Shown: positions 1-11,963, counted from the stretch's first letter. The stretch is DNA of 52,865 bases from Solilutibacter pythonis (GCF_003697345.1 NZ_RFLY01000021.1:1-52865); one strand, 5' to 3'. The notes: generated by a model from the letters alone, not told the origin. Numbers and translations: made by a program.

Positions 1-1891
1 AGGTTTCTTGGGAAACCCACTGACCGGCGGCATCCAGCACTCGGCGCGCCACGGGTACGTTCAGCGTGGCGTGCCAGTCCGTTTGTGTGGTGCGCTTATC
101 GCCGGTAGTGTCGTTCGCCGCTTCGATGACTTCAGTGAGACGGCCGAAAGCATAGGTATATCGGGTCTGCACCCCATTCGCTTCCGTTCTTGTGAGTAAT
201 CGACCACGCCCATCGTAGGTACTGGTCACTGTCCCGGACGCGTCTTGGACACTTAAGGGCTTACGATAAGCGTCATTGCTATAAACATAACTACGGGTCT
301 GTCCTGAAGCAGTATCGACTTCGGCACGGTTGGCCGCTTTATATCGCACATGGGTGGTTTCCACCGGCCCGGAAGGCCCATGCAGCACACTGGATTTAAC
401 CCTACCATAGCGGTCATAGCTGAAACTGGCGTAGCGACGACCGTTCTCGCTGGTGATGCCCGTCAGCAGTCCTTTGTCGCCATTAGGCGCCAGTTCCGTC
501 TCGCCATAGTGGTAGCGCTTGATGTGACCGTTACCGTAGTCGACACCAATCAAGTTGAAATCATTATCATATTGATAGGATATGCGACGGCCATCCGGAA
601 GCACCATTGCTTTTAGACGGGAGCCTTCATAACGGAAATGCAATATCCGACCCCGCCGATCAGTGACGGCAACAAGACGCTTTGCACTGGAAACACCCAG
701 ATAATCTTCATATGTCAACATGACATCCCTATCTGGCCGCCCCAAATTCCTAATTAGAAAAGGAAATCCTTGCGCATCAAAACTGGTGACATCCCCATTA
801 CCCTCCCGCAAAATAAAAGTGCCATCCCGCAATGGGGAAACAACTGCGCCACTGGAATTATCAGAAATCCAATCCTTACCGAAAGAAGAAAGCTTATAAT
901 AATAACCCTCATCGGATACAAGAATTTTATTTGTAAAATCCAAGCGCCTTGAAAAGCTATGCGCCCAGCCTATTGCAAAATAATCATCGGAACGAACTTG
1001 GCGTAGCGAATGGTAATAGCGAAAAAAATAACGGCCCGCAAATTCAAAATCGGGCTCCGCTCGTGATTTATCTCCATTATCCGGGTGACAGGGATTGGGA
1101 TTGACAGGGCAGGACGCCATCTGTTTGAAACGGACCTGAATTGACGCAACCGTTATCGGCACACAGATCAAAGGAAAATTCTTTCTCCCATTCACCACAT
1201 CAGGAACAAACCCCTCCGGACACTGGAATCCCTGCAGTGAAGATATGTCGATTCTTCCACTAGAAATCTTTCCATCCCCCCATGCTGGACACGTATAATT
1301 ATAGAAAAGACCTCTATTTCCTCCACTTTGAATCATATGACCAACGGAAGAGTAAGACCCTCCGGGTTGCCGGATATAATCAAATGGCTGTGTCAACTCC
1401 CCTTCAAATCTCTCGTTAAAATGTGGGCACTGCGGATTTGATCGTTTCAATAAATCAAGAAACTTATATGCCCCTTCTACTTCATCCGCACAATAACCGC
1501 CATACTCCACCCCCCCCACCGCCTTGCACCCCAAAGAGCTACCCGCCCCACCAGCCGAGAATCCTTTAGGGTAATAATGAATAGGCGCTTGGTTTCCAGA
1601 CCTATATTGATAGGACACGAAGCCTTGTGATAGGCCGTAAGAGTCCCGTGAAACCCTCCTAAGCTGCAAATAGCTCCCTCCAACCACCGAAGCACGCATC
1701 GCAGCCTCAGCTTCCACAAGCGTGGAATAACACTTCGAGCTGAAACAATAATCCAGCCCGGCGGGGTAGTCCTCGCTATCAACCCCCAAAGCGACGGAAA
1801 CAAATAACATACTCACCAACAAGGCCATGGATAAAAATGAAATTAATTTCCATGCCCGCCCAAGATAAACCCGCCCCATGCACTTAAACAT
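1..1891 (-). CDS. Exported RHS/YD-repeat protein, C-terminus cut by window edge
   Basis: One uninterrupted frame runs from ATG at 1891 off the left edge (about 630 codons seen), so the C-terminal part, where a toxin tip would sit, is missing. The start follows a GGGGGAA ribosome site. Residues 1-38 look like a signal peptide or membrane anchor: basic residues, then a hydrophobic stretch with ISFLSMALLVSMLFVSVALG. Residues about 40-320 are Cys-rich and not recognised (for example SSLGCKAVGGVEYGGYCADE). From about residue 390 YD-type repeats appear: YDRYGRVKSSV, STYDGRGRLLTRTEANGVQ and TRYTYAFGRLTEV. RHS proteins form a shell around a C-terminal toxin; a secreted, probably toxin-bearing role is inferred. 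It is low in GC near the N-terminus compared with mutM next door, as is usual for horizontally moved rhs genes. The RHS assignment is firm; the N-terminal function is unknown. Confidence 0.85.
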   Translation of the reverse strand, partial: MFKCMGRVYLGRAWKLISFLSMALLVSMLFVSVALGVDSEDYPAGLDYCFSSKCYSTLVEAEAAMRASVVGGSYLQLRRVSRDSYGLSQGFVSYQYRSGNQAPIHYYPKGFSAGGAGSSLGCKAVGGVEYGGYCADEVEGAYKFLDLLKRSNPQCPHFNERFEGELTQPFDYIRQPGGSYSSVGHMIQSGGNRGLFYNYTCPAWGDGKISSGRIDISSLQGFQCPEGFVPDVVNGRKNFPLICVPITVASIQVRFKQMASCPVNPNPCHPDNGDKSRAEPDFEFAGRYFFRYYHSLRQVRSDDYFAIGWAHSFSRRLDFTNKILVSDEGYYYKLSSFGKDWISDNSSGAVVSPLRDGTFILREGNGDVTSFDAQGFPFLIRNLGRPDRDVMLTYEDYLGVSSAKRLVAVTDRRGRILHFRYEGSRLKAMVLPDGRRISYQYDNDFNLIGVDYGNGHIKRYHYGETELAPNGDKGLLTGITSENGRRYASFSYDRYGRVKSSVLHGPSGPVETTHVRYKAANRAEVDTASGQTRSYVYSNDAYRKPLSVQDASGTVTSTYDGRGRLLTRTEANGVQTRYTYAFGRLTEVIEAANDTTGDKRTTQTDWHATLNVPVARRVLDAAGQWVSQET

Positions 1892-2779
1892 ATTTCCCCC
1901 GAAGAGTTTTCCCGCATCAACCGCTCCAACGCCCCGCAGCACTCATAAAAACATGGCGCAGAGCATTTAAAACCACTCCCTTGCCATTCAAGCAACCTCG
2001 TCGAACAGCCCAACACTGACTATAGAGCCAATCACACGCCCCAATAACTCTAATATTTGACCGCAAATCCTGAGGTTTCAGCCAAAGAAACGCCGACCCA
2101 CTCACCAGAAAATCTGGAATTAAATTTATCAGACCACCCCCGCAAATTCACTTTATATATGAATCAGAAATTAAACCGAGACCCCATGCAAGCGCTCAAA
2201 CAGCTTTAATATTCCATACAAAAATCGTCTTTTTTATAAAGTAAATCTTCTTATTTACTAGAAACATATTTCTTAAAATCATCGCACTCCAGCCAAGCCC
2301 AGCTCTCGCCCCGACCATGCCCATACCCAATGGTAATCAAACAATGCAAACATCATTCTCGTTACATTTATAGAAGTCCAAGTTATTTCACCTCCACCTG
2401 GAACTAAAAGCATCGAATTAACCACCACAGCCAAGATTAAACAAAAATATCCTCAGAGTTATTTTTATCACTGAAAGATACCCTGCCCCGACGGCAACAC
2501 ACGGGAATGCCCCACCCGCCAAACGCCGGCATCGTCATTACTGGTTCGTGCTTATTGTCACTTCATCGCCTCCTTGCCCTATCACCCTCAAGCTAGGCTC
2601 CCGGCCCTTGCGAAGGCCGGCCCCGCAGCCGCTTTTGCTTTTGGCAAACACCCTTTGCCGCCGCCACTTCTAGCCCCATGACGCCGCGATGTCAACCCAC
2701 TTGGGGTGGGCCATGACTTTATTACTTGCGCCACCGCGGGTCGAATGCGGCATGCGTGCGTCGCTTCGCCGCTGACGCC
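1892..2779. other. AT-rich gene-poor stretch between rhs and mutM
   Basis: About 890 bases, far lower in GC than the flanking mutM. I see no convincing intact gene. On the minus strand an open stretch at 2279-2452 encodes a hydrophobic peptide (SMLLVPGGGEITWTSINVT, then FALFDYHWVWAW) with no clear start or ribosome site; it resembles a fragment of a small membrane protein and could be an immunity remnant. A 62-codon minus-strand frame at 1917-2105 has no homology signal. Near 2596-2630 there are GC-rich inverted-repeat bases. Decayed RHS-associated DNA is the likeliest reading. Confidence 0.4.
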
Positions 2780-3592
2780 TCAGCGCTGGCAACGCGAACA
2801 CCAGACGCTGGCGCGCTGGCCGATCCTCGTTTCTTTCAGCTTGGTTCCGCAGTGCTTGCACGGTTCGCCGCCACGGCCGTAGACCAGCAGTTCCTGCTCG
2901 AAGTAGCCGGGCAGGCCATCGGGGCTGATGAAATCGCGCAGCGTGGTGCCGCCGCGTTCGATGGCGTGGGCGAGGATGCGTCGGATCGCGCCGGCCAGAC
3001 GCTGGTAACGCTCGCGCGAAACCTTGCCGGCCTCGCGCTGCGGGGCGATGCCGGCTTCGAACAGGGCCTCGGCGGCATAAATGTTGCCGACGCCGACCAC
3101 CACCGATTGGTCCATCAGGAAGGTCTTGATCGATGCTTTGCGGCCACGCGAAAGCGCGAAGAGATAATCGCCATCGAAATCGCCGGCGAGTGGTTCCGGG
3201 CCGAGGTCGCGCAGCAACGCGTGGGTTTCGCCGGGCGGCTGCCAAAGCAGGCAGCCGAAGCGGCGCGGGTCGTTGAAGCGCAGCACGCGGCCGTCGTCCA
3301 GCGCGACATCGACGTGATCGTGCGCGCGAACCGGCACGTCGCCCGCCAGCACGCGCAGGCTACCGGACATGCCCAGGTGCCAGAGCGCGCTGCCGGCGGC
3401 GGTATCGAGCAGCAGGTATTTGGCGCGGCGGCGGATCGCCGCGATCCGCTGGCCGACCAGTCCGGGCGAAACCTCCGGTGGAATCGGCCAGCGCAGCGAG
3501 TCACGGCGCAGCACCAGCCCGGCCACACGCCGCCCGACGAGATGCGGCGCCAGGCCACGGCGGGTGGTTTCGACTTCGGGCAGTTCTGGCAT
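2780..3592 (-). CDS. mutM: Formamidopyrimidine-DNA glycosylase (Fpg/MutM)
   Basis: Bifunctional DNA glycosylase/AP lyase that removes 8-oxoguanine and formamidopyrimidines. It starts [14 protein letters not shown]: after Met removal Pro becomes the N-terminal catalytic nucleophile and Glu3 the proton donor. Lys58 in [10 protein letters not shown] matches the conserved substrate-contacting lysine. The C-terminus has the zinc finger CKHC (245-248) and CSRC (265-268). At 270 residues it matches the usual length. It is divergently transcribed from the desaturase gene, with a shared upstream region of about 160 bp, and it is a single-gene unit here. No defects are seen. Confidence 0.97.
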   Translation of the reverse strand: MPELPEVETTRRGLAPHLVGRRVAGLVLRRDSLRWPIPPEVSPGLVGQRIAAIRRRAKYLLLDTAAGSALWHLGMSGSLRVLAGDVPVRAHDHVDVALDDGRVLRFNDPRRFGCLLWQPPGETHALLRDLGPEPLAGDFDGDYLFALSRGRKASIKTFLMDQSVVVGVGNIYAAEALFEAGIAPQREAGKVSRERYQRLAGAIRRILAHAIERGGTTLRDFISPDGLPGYFEQELLVYGRGGEPCKHCGTKLKETRIGQRASVWCSRCQR

Positions 3593-3750
3593 CGGGGTCG
3601 CGGCCGGTGGAATGGATAAGGAGATGGGGACGAAGCCGCCCCGGGCAAACCCGTCCGGCGCTGAATGCCATACGGCGGCGTCGGGTGCGGTTTGCGGCCA
3701 CCGGCCCCATGATGGCCGGACACCTTCCGCAACACGCGATCCCCCTCTCG

Positions 3751-4938
3751 ATGCCCACTTCCCCGCTCGACTTCCTGGCCGGCGGCCTGACCCAGATCGG
3801 CTGGCTCGGCCTTGGCCTGTATTTTCTGATCGCCACCCAGCTGACGATCTTTTCGGTCACGCTCTATCTACACCGTTCCCTGGCGCACCGCGGGGTGGAT
3901 TTCCACCCGGCCATCGCCCATTTCTTCCGCTTCTGGTCGTGGCTGACCACTTCGATGATCGCGCGCGAATGGGCGGCGATCCATCGCAAACACCATGCCA
4001 AATGCGAGACCGAGGAAGACCCGCACAGCCCGATGTTCAAGGGCATCGGCACGGTGTTCTGGCGCGGCGTCGAGCTTTACCGCGAGGCGCGCCTGGACCG
4101 CGCCAGCATCGACCAGTACGGCAAGGGCTGCCCGGACGACTGGATCGAGCGCCGGCTCTACACGCCGTGGGCGAATGCCGGCCCGGTTCTGCTGCTGGTC
4201 GCGCTGTTCGTGCTGTTCGGCTTCAAGGGCGTGGCGGCGTGGGCGTTGCAGATGGCGTGGATCCCGTTCTGGGCCGCCGGCGTCATCAACGGCCTGGGCC
4301 ATTGGTGGGGTTATCGCAATTTCGAGACCTCGGACACCGCCACCAATATTTCGCCCTGGGGCGTATGGGTCGGCGGCGAGGAACTGCACAACAACCACCA
4401 CGCCTTCCCCTCCTCGGCCAAGTTCGCGCTGCGCCGCTGGGAATTCGACATCGGCTGGGCGGCGATCAAGGGGTTCGAGGCGCTCGGCCTGGCGAAGGTG
4501 CTGCGGGTCGCGCCCTCGCTCGACGTGCGCCCGAACATCCCGATGCCGGACATGGAGACGATGAAGGCGCTGCTGGCGCACCGCTTCCAGGCGATGACCG
4601 ATTTCCACCGCCGCGTGCTGAAGCCGGCGCTACGCGAGGAAAACGGCGGCATCGGCAAACTACCGCGCCGGCTGCGCAAGGGACTGGCCGACGATGGCCG
4701 CTGGCTGTCGCCGGAATCACGCGCGCAGATGCAGGCATGGGTCGCGCGCTCGCCACGGGTGCAGGCGCTGATCGAACACCGCCGGCGGCTGGCCGCGGTG
4801 CTGGAAGCGCGCTCGGTCAATGCCGGCGAATCGTTGCAGCGGCTACAGGATTGGTGTCGCGAGGCCGAGGCCAGCGGCATCGCCTCGCTGCAAGCCTTCG
4901 CGGCGCGGCTGCGCGGGTACTCGCTGCAAACCGCATGA
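3751..4938 (+). CDS. Membrane fatty-acid (acyl-CoA type) desaturase
   Basis: Predicted di-iron integral membrane desaturase introducing a double bond into fatty acyl chains. The three histidine boxes are visible: HRSLAH (41-46), HRKHH (78-82) and HNNHH (213-217). Hydrophobic helices lie around residues 8-35 and 145-190. A soluble C-terminal extension of about 130 residues ([15 protein letters not shown]) is rich in Arg and helix-forming residues; such extensions occur in proteobacterial homologues. The start at 3751 ([13 protein letters not shown]) gives 395 residues, typical of the family. In-frame ATGs at 3709 and 3712 are alternatives, and none has a strong ribosome site. The stop overlaps the EF-hand gene start (ATGA), suggesting translational coupling. 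Regiospecificity cannot be read from sequence. Confidence 0.88.
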   Translation: MPTSPLDFLAGGLTQIGWLGLGLYFLIATQLTIFSVTLYLHRSLAHRGVDFHPAIAHFFRFWSWLTTSMIAREWAAIHRKHHAKCETEEDPHSPMFKGIGTVFWRGVELYREARLDRASIDQYGKGCPDDWIERRLYTPWANAGPVLLLVALFVLFGFKGVAAWALQMAWIPFWAAGVINGLGHWWGYRNFETSDTATNISPWGVWVGGEELHNNHHAFPSSAKFALRRWEFDIGWAAIKGFEALGLAKVLRVAPSLDVRPNIPMPDMETMKALLAHRFQAMTDFHRRVLKPALREENGGIGKLPRRLRKGLADDGRWLSPESRAQMQAWVARSPRVQALIEHRRRLAAVLEARSVNAGESLQRLQDWCREAEASGIASLQAFAARLRGYSLQTA

Positions 4939-5294
4939 AGCCCCCGGCGCGGCAACACGCGGGCTGGCTGCTGCCGCCACTGTCGCTCCTCCTGGCCCTG
5001 CCCGCCGCACAGGCGCGGCCGCCACAGGCCGCCGCCGATTACCTCCAACGCATGGACGCGGATGGCGATGGCCGGGTTTCGCTGGCCGAATACCTCGACT
5101 GGATGCGCTACGCCTTCGACGCCATGGACAGGAACCGCGACGGCGTGCTGAGCAGCGATGAACTGCCGGGCGGGCGCGGCAAGCCCGTCACCCGCGCCGG
5201 GCATCGCCAGTCGTTGGAAGCCGCTTTTCGCCGGCAGGACATCGACCGCGACGGCTTCCTCTCCGCCCGCGAACTGGCCGTGCCACCGCGCTGA
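4935..5294 (+). CDS. Small secreted EF-hand protein
   Basis: 119 residues with a hydrophobic N-terminal export signal (residues about 11-26, LLPPLSLLLALPAAQA). Three calcium-binding EF-hand loops follow: DADGDGRVSLAE (41-52), DRNRDGVLSSDE (65-76) and DIDRDGFLSARE (102-113). All keep acidic residues at the loop ends and Gly at position 6. The likely role is a periplasmic calcium-binding protein; its target is unknown. The ATG overlaps the desaturase stop by 4 bases, so the two are probably cotranscribed. A heptamer tandem repeat begins 27 bases after the stop. Confidence 0.82.
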   Translation: MKPPARQHAGWLLPPLSLLLALPAAQARPPQAAADYLQRMDADGDGRVSLAEYLDWMRYAFDAMDRNRDGVLSSDELPGGRGKPVTRAGHRQSLEAAFRRQDIDRDGFLSARELAVPPR

Positions 5295-5320
5295 GACGGG
5301 CGTTGCGCTCGCCGGCATTG

Positions 5321-5487
5321 GCGGTTGGCGGTTGGCGGTTGGCGGTTGGCGGTTGGCGGTTGGCGGTTGGCGGTTGGCGGTTGGCGGTCTGCGGTCTGCG
5401 GTCTGCGGTCTGCGGTCTGCGGTCTGCGGTCTGCGGTCTGCGGTCTGCGGTCTGCGGTCTGCGGTCTGCGGTCTGCGGTCTGCGGTC
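5321..5487. repeat. Bipartite heptanucleotide tandem repeat (GCGGTTG x9, GCGGTCT x14)
   Basis: Nine perfect copies of GCGGTTG (5321-5383) switch abruptly to fourteen perfect copies of GCGGTCT (5384-5481) plus a six-base partial copy. The array lies between the convergent EF-hand and actP genes, outside both coding regions and upstream of the actP terminator. Because 7 is not a multiple of 3, all frames stay open through it and generate spurious long reading frames. Copy number is likely variable by slipped-strand replication. No function is known from sequence. Confidence 0.97.
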
Positions 5488-5581
5488 GAAAGCATCGGCC
5501 GGTCATCGATACCCTGTTGGCAACCATCGCCATGCCGGCATCCGGCAGACGGCCGCCGCCAGCCAGGAAACATCCTCACCC

Positions 5582-5615
5582 AAAAAAAAGCGCCGGCCAG
5601 AGGAAGGGCCGGCGC
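5582..5615 (-). terminator. Intrinsic terminator of actP
   Basis: On the minus strand a perfect 9-bp stem GCGCCGGCC / GGCCGGCGC with an 8-base loop is followed directly by eight T residues. It lies 26 bases beyond the actP stop. Textbook Rho-independent architecture. Confidence 0.93.
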
Positions 5616-5641
5616 CACCCCAACCAGAGGAAACCTCAACC

Positions 5642-7360
5642 TCAGTGCGCCGAAGCCTTCGAAGCGCCCAGCCCGGTCTCCGAACGAATCTGCTGGGCCT
5701 TGTAGGCCGCGCGATCCTGCGCCGCGCGCGCGCTGCGGTCGGTGATCGAGAAGAACCAGATGCCGAGGAAGGCGAGCGTCATCGAAAACAGCGCCGGCGA
5801 GGTGTAGGGAAACAGTGCCGACCCCTTGGCATTGCCGAGTGTGGCTTCCCACACCGAAGGCGAGAGCACGGTCAACACCACCGCCGAGATCAGGCCGAGA
5901 AAGCCGCCAACCACCGCCCCGCGCGTGGTCGTACCCTTCCACAACACCGACAGCAGCAGCACCGGGAAGTTGGCCGAGGCCGCCACCGCAAACGCCAGCG
6001 ACACCATGAAGGCGATGTTCTGCTTCTCGAAGGCGATGCCCAGCAGCACCGCCAGCACGCCCAGCGCCAATGTGGTGATGCGCGAGACCTTCAGCTCCGA
6101 ACCCGGCGCGGCATTGCCGTGTTTGAACACGGTGGCGTAAAGATCATGGCTCACCGCCGAGGCGCCGGAGAGCGTGAGGCCGGCGACCACCGCCAGGATG
6201 GTGGCGAAGGCCACCGCCGAGATGAAGCCCAGAAACACGTCGCCGCCGACCGCCTTGGCCACCAGCACCGCGGCCATGTTCTTGGCCCCGTCGCCGCCGT
6301 GGATCACGCCCTTGGCGGTATCGGCGAACTCGGGATTGGTCAGCACCAGCGTGATCGCGCCGAAGCCGATGATGAAGATCAGTAGGTAGAAGTAGCCGAT
6401 CCAGGTCGTCGCCCACAGCACCGACTTGCGCGCCTCCTTGGCGTCGGGCACGGTGAAGAAGCGCATCAGGATGTGCGGCAGGCCGGCGGTGCCGAACATC
6501 AGCGCCATGCCGAAGCTGATCGCCGAGATCGGGTCCTTGATGAAACCGCCCGGCCCCATGATCGCCTGCCCGGCCGCGCCAGGATCGGCCTCGCCCTTGG
6601 CGCCGGCGATGTCGGTCTTCACCTTGACCGCGTCGGCGAAGAGCGATTCGAAGCTGAAACCGTACTTCGCCATGATCATGATCGCCATGAAGGTGACGCC
6701 CGAGAGCAGCAGCACCGCCTTGATGATCTGCACCCAGGTGGTGGCGGTCATGCCACCGAACAGCACGTAGACCATCATCAGCGCGCCGACGATCACCACC
6801 GCCATCCAGTAATCCAGGCCGAACAGCAGCTTGATCAACGAACCCGCGCCGACCATCTGCGCAATCAGGTAGAACGCCACCACCACCAGCGTGCCGCTGG
6901 CGGCGAACGTGCGGATCGGGCCTTGCCTGAAGCGATAACCGGCGACATCGGCGAACGTGAACTTGCCCAGGTTGCGCAGGCGCTCGGCTAGGAGGAAGGT
7001 GAGGATCGGCCAGCCGACCAGGAAGCCGGTGGCGTAGATCAGGCCGTCGAAGCCATCGCCCATCACCGCCGCGGTGATGCCGAGAAACGACGCCGCCGAC
7101 ATGTAATCGCCCGCGATGGCGAGGCCGTTCTGGAAGCCGGTGATGCCGCCGCCGGCGGTGTAGAAATCCGCCGCCGATCTGGTGCGGCTGGCCGCCCATT
7201 TGGTGATCCACAGCGTACCGACCACGAACGCCGCGAACATGCTGATCGCGATCCAGTTGGTCTGCTGCTTGACGGTCTCGCCGACGTCCGGCGCCGCCAG
7301 CGCGCCCGCGCTGACGAACAGCAACGCGGCCAACGGTAGGGTGCGGGCGAAGCGGCTCAT
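5642..7360 (-). CDS. actP: Acetate permease ActP (sodium:solute symporter family)
   Basis: 572-residue inner-membrane cation/acetate symporter of the SSS family. The N-terminus has a signal-like segment followed by many hydrophobic helices. Family-typical segments include [41 protein letters not shown] and [20 protein letters not shown]. It imports acetate and related short monocarboxylates. Its start overlaps the end of the DUF485 gene by four bases (ATGA), the standard yjcH-actP arrangement. Together with the DcaP porin and the divergent acs it forms an acetate-scavenging module. It ends at a strong terminator. No defects are seen. Confidence 0.96.
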   Translation of the reverse strand: MSRFARTLPLAALLFVSAGALAAPDVGETVKQQTNWIAISMFAAFVVGTLWITKWAASRTRSAADFYTAGGGITGFQNGLAIAGDYMSAASFLGITAAVMGDGFDGLIYATGFLVGWPILTFLLAERLRNLGKFTFADVAGYRFRQGPIRTFAASGTLVVVAFYLIAQMVGAGSLIKLLFGLDYWMAVVIVGALMMVYVLFGGMTATTWVQIIKAVLLLSGVTFMAIMIMAKYGFSFESLFADAVKVKTDIAGAKGEADPGAAGQAIMGPGGFIKDPISAISFGMALMFGTAGLPHILMRFFTVPDAKEARKSVLWATTWIGYFYLLIFIIGFGAITLVLTNPEFADTAKGVIHGGDGAKNMAAVLVAKAVGGDVFLGFISAVAFATILAVVAGLTLSGASAVSHDLYATVFKHGNAAPGSELKVSRITTLALGVLAVLLGIAFEKQNIAFMVSLAFAVAASANFPVLLLSVLWKGTTTRGAVVGGFLGLISAVVLTVLSPSVWEATLGNAKGSALFPYTSPALFSMTLAFLGIWFFSITDRSARAAQDRAAYKAQQIRSETGLGASKASAH

Positions 7361-7674
7361 TGGCGCGACTCCTGCAACAACTCGGCATTCAGCCGGTCGA
7401 ACTCGCGGTTGGCGCGGAACACGTAGATCGCGGTCAGCGCCACGGTCAGCACGATCACCCCCATCGCCACCGGAATGCCCAACGTGGTGACGCCCTCGCC
7501 GATCCGCCGCCCCAGCAACTCCCTGTCGAAAGCGATCAGGCCGATGAAGCCGTAATAGGCCAGCAGCATCAGCACGGTGAGCGTCCAGCCCAGCGCATTG
7601 CGTTTCCGCCGCAACGCCTGGTACTTGGGATTGGCCTCGATGCGGGCCATCATCGGGTCGAGCGGTGCGGACAT
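7357..7674 (-). CDS. yjcH: DUF485 membrane protein, ActP partner (YjcH family)
   Basis: 105-residue inner-membrane protein with two hydrophobic helices (about 28-50 and 64-86) and basic cytoplasmic ends. DUF485 proteins are almost always encoded directly upstream of actP, and the ATGA overlap with actP here is typical. The role of the family is not settled; it is thought to accompany the acetate permease. The start [21 protein letters not shown] is the family-style N-terminus. Confidence 0.9.
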   Translation of the reverse strand: MSAPLDPMMARIEANPKYQALRRKRNALGWTLTVLMLLAYYGFIGLIAFDRELLGRRIGEGVTTLGIPVAMGVIVLTVALTAIYVFRANREFDRLNAELLQESRQ

Positions 7675-7702
7675 GCGGACTCTCCGGGGAGCGGTGGAAG
7701 AA

Positions 7703-7726
7703 GGGCGCCGGACACGGCCGGCGCCC
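7703..7726 (-). terminator. Strong hairpin between porin and DUF485 genes
   Basis: Nine-bp arms GGGCGCCGG / CCGGCGCCC with a 6-base loop, six bases after the porin stop. On the minus strand it is followed by pyrimidine-rich TTCTTCC rather than a clean T run. It may be a partial terminator or an mRNA-stabilising stem that makes porin expression exceed yjcH-actP expression. Confidence 0.5.
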
Positions 7727-7731
7727 GCGGA

Positions 7732-9081
7732 TCAGAAGCTGTACTTCACGCTGGTCTGGACGCGCTTGATGTCACCGGATTGGCCGTTCTCCAGGGTGCG
7801 CTCGCCCCAGCCGATCTCGGCGCCGAGGTCGAGTTTCGGGAGCGGCGACCAGATCAGGTTGGCATGTACCGATTGCGTATCACGGGTGATGCCGAACCCG
7901 GTCAGGTCGGTGTCGTTGTCGAAACGCGCGGCCGAATACATCAGGTTGCCGCGCCAGCGGGCGTTGAAGGCGTGACGCCAGGAGACATAGCCGCCAACGC
8001 CGGTCAGCGGCTTGAGATTGCCGAGCGCATCGGTCATCACGTCCGGCGCGGTGCCGAAGGCGAGATAGCGGCCGATGCCCCTGCCGGCGTTGAGCGAATA
8101 ACGGATGTCGTCGCGCTCGCCCAGGTTGAACTTACCCGACGCATGGACCGACAACCCGCGCGCGGTATCGGCCGGCACCCTGTATTCGCGCAACATCGTG
8201 GCGAACGAAAAATGTCCCCAGTCGCCCTTGGTCTGCCAGCGCGCGGTCACGTCCGGCGACAGGGTGTCTCCGCTGTTATAGCGGCCATCCCCCGCGCGGT
8301 AAGACAACACCGTGGTTTGCGGGTTCTCCAGCGAAAACGACCAGCCACCCCGGGTGTAACGCAACTGCGCCTGGCGCGCGAAGATGAGGCCATCGGTGAC
8401 GCCGGCGAAGTCCACCGATTCGGGGAACGCGGCGGCATCCATGAAGTTCGACCAGGTCTGGCCGGCCAACCATTCGTTCCAGCTCACGTAGGCGTGGCGC
8501 AGCGTCGCCCCATGGGTGTTGGTCGAGATTTCGTTGCCCAGCTTGTCGCTGCCGCCGCCGTAGAAATCCAGCTCGACGTGGGCCTTGATCTTGTCGCCGT
8601 CCTCGGTGAGGTGATCGGCGCTGAGCCAGACGCGCGAGAACTGCGCGCCGAAATCGGTATAGGCATCGCCGCCGGTGCCGCCGACCGGGATCGCGGCGGG
8701 CAGATGGAACATTCGCCCGGCGCCGCCATCGGCGATCCTGCCCCCGCTGGTATCCGTGACCATGGCATCGAACTTGATGAAGCCGCCATAGGTGAAACGC
8801 GTGCCGGGCTGAGTGGCCGGCACGACGGCGCCGGACTGAGTGGCCGGCGGGGTTTCCCGCGCCGCCGGCGTCTCGGCGACCCGCTGCCCGGCCAGGCCAG
8901 CCTGAGGCGCGCTCCGCTGCTGTTGCGCGGCAAGCTCGGCGACGATCTTCTCCAACTGGGCGATGCGCGCCTCCAGCGCCTTTTCCCTGTCGCTCCGCGT
9001 CTGCGCCAGCGCCATGCCCGGCGCGGCCAACGCGATGGTGACGGCCAATCCGAGCAAATGCTTTTGGTTCATTGTCTTCAT
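7732..9081 (-). CDS. DcaP-type outer-membrane porin
   Basis: 449 residues from ATG 9081, chosen because GAGGAAA lies 5-6 bases upstream and a clean signal peptide follows (cleavage likely after GMALA, near residue 26). Residues about 28-60 form a charged coiled coil ([20 protein letters not shown]). A beta-barrel of alternating hydrophobic strands follows, beginning [14 protein letters not shown] and ending in a terminal aromatic (VKYSF), as expected for barrel assembly. This matches DcaP-like trimeric porins, which pass small carboxylic acids. Position next to actP and acs suggests acetate or other short organic acids as cargo; this is inference. Confidence 0.85.
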   Translation of the reverse strand: MKTMNQKHLLGLAVTIALAAPGMALAQTRSDREKALEARIAQLEKIVAELAAQQQRSAPQAGLAGQRVAETPAARETPPATQSGAVVPATQPGTRFTYGGFIKFDAMVTDTSGGRIADGGAGRMFHLPAAIPVGGTGGDAYTDFGAQFSRVWLSADHLTEDGDKIKAHVELDFYGGGSDKLGNEISTNTHGATLRHAYVSWNEWLAGQTWSNFMDAAAFPESVDFAGVTDGLIFARQAQLRYTRGGWSFSLENPQTTVLSYRAGDGRYNSGDTLSPDVTARWQTKGDWGHFSFATMLREYRVPADTARGLSVHASGKFNLGERDDIRYSLNAGRGIGRYLAFGTAPDVMTDALGNLKPLTGVGGYVSWRHAFNARWRGNLMYSAARFDNDTDLTGFGITRDTQSVHANLIWSPLPKLDLGAEIGWGERTLENGQSGDIKRVQTSVKYSF

Positions 9082-9165
9082 GTGGTTTCCTCGATGTTCC
9101 CCTGTCCACGGAACATTGAACGCCGCCGAGACTCCACGCATTGATACAACCCGCCTATTCCCCAT

Positions 9166-9194
9166 TGGTCGAAGCTGCAATGCAGCATCGACCA
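9166..9194. promoter_or_regulatory. Near-perfect 13-bp inverted repeat in the porin/acs divergent region
   Basis: TGGTCGAAGCTGC, three bases AAT, then GCAGCATCGACCA: arms match at 12 of 13 positions. It sits 85 bases from the porin start and 69 bases before the chosen acs start. It could be an operator for a dimeric regulator, with the LuxR-type regulator encoded after acs as a natural candidate, or a hairpin in the acs leader. Confidence 0.6.
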
Positions 9195-9263
9195 TCGTCT
9201 AACGCCAACGCCACACGCATGGAGGCAGACTCCCCCGGAGCCAACCGACCGGAATCCCATGTC

Positions 9264-11225
<1,962 letters not shown>

Positions 11226-11233
11226 CCCCGCGT

Positions 11234-11255
11234 GGGCGGGCCCTCCGGCCCGCCC
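11234..11255 (+). terminator. GC-rich hairpin after acs
   Basis: GGGCGGGCC, loop CTCC, GGCCCGCCC: a perfect 9-bp stem eight bases after the acs stop. There is no T run after it, so it may be a 3' stabilising or Rho-assisted element; some read-through into the regulator gene is likely. Confidence 0.5.
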
Positions 11256-11291
11256 GCCGATCAGCGCCGAATTTTCAGGCATGATCGAGGC

Positions 11292-11963
11292 ATGTCCATG
11301 ATTCTGATCGCCGACGATCACCCCCTGTTCCGGGAAGCCCTGCGCGGCGCGATCAGCCGCATCCTGCCCGAAAACGAAATCCGCGAGGCCGAGGACGCCG
11401 ATGGTCTGTACGCCATGGTCGAAGCCGCGCCGGATGCCGACCTGCTGCTGCTCGACCTCAACATGCCGGGCGTACAGGGCCTGTCCGCGCTGGTGCACCT
11501 GCGCGCGCAGCACCCGCAATTACCGGTGGTGATGGTGTCCGCCCGCGAGGAACCCGCCGTGATGCGCCGCGCCCTCGACCATGGCGCGATGGGCTTCATC
11601 CCCAAATCCGCCGATTCCACCGTGATCGGCCAGGCCCTGTTGCAGATGCTCGATGGCGAACGCTGGGCGCCCGATGCCGCGCTGCACGAACCCCGCGCCG
11701 CCAACGACGACGAGCGCGAAATCGCGCGCCGCATCAGCGAACTCACGCCGCAACAATTCCGCGTACTGCAAATGCTTTCCACCGGGCTGTTGAATAAACA
11801 GATCGCCTGGGAACTGGGCGTCTCCGAAGCCACCATCAAAGCCCACATGACCGCCATCCTCAGGAAACTCGGCGCCAACAACCGCACCCAGGCCGTACTG
11901 ATCGCCGGCAAACTGGCGGTGGACCCGAACAGCGTGGAAGCGCCCCCGGAAGACATCGAATGA
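11292..11963 (+). CDS. LuxR/NarL-type response regulator, candidate acs regulator
   Basis: 223 residues. The receiver domain (about 1-120) has the acidic pocket ADDH, phospho-acceptor Asp55 in LLLLDLNMPG and Lys105 in GFIPKSAD. The C-terminal LuxR helix-turn-helix (about 155-215) is marked by ELTPQQFRVLQMLSTGLLNK and SEATIKAHMTAILRKLG. Directly downstream of acs, it resembles in type and position the CrbR/ErdR-like regulators that activate acetyl-CoA synthetase genes in other gammaproteobacteria; no partner kinase gene lies in the window. The start at 11292 (MSMILIADD) has an alternative ATG two codons later. Confidence 0.88.
   Translation: MSMILIADDHPLFREALRGAISRILPENEIREAEDADGLYAMVEAAPDADLLLLDLNMPGVQGLSALVHLRAQHPQLPVVMVSAREEPAVMRRALDHGAMGFIPKSADSTVIGQALLQMLDGERWAPDAALHEPRAANDDEREIARRISELTPQQFRVLQMLSTGLLNKQIAWELGVSEATIKAHMTAILRKLGANNRTQAVLIAGKLAVDPNSVEAPPEDIE

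Noticed and set aside
1477-1803. 108-codon minus-strand frame
   Set aside because: Out-of-frame with the long RHS reading frame that spans the same bases from 1891 to the window edge.
5321-5487. CRISPR array
   Set aside because: Units are 7 bases with no spacers; a simple tandem repeat.
4311-5942. Long minus-strand frame of 543 codons opposite the desaturase and through the heptamer array
   Set aside because: Antisense shadow: high GC and the 7-base repeat keep all frames open. The repeat part reads as a monotonous ADRRPQT series, and the desaturase motifs are on the other strand.
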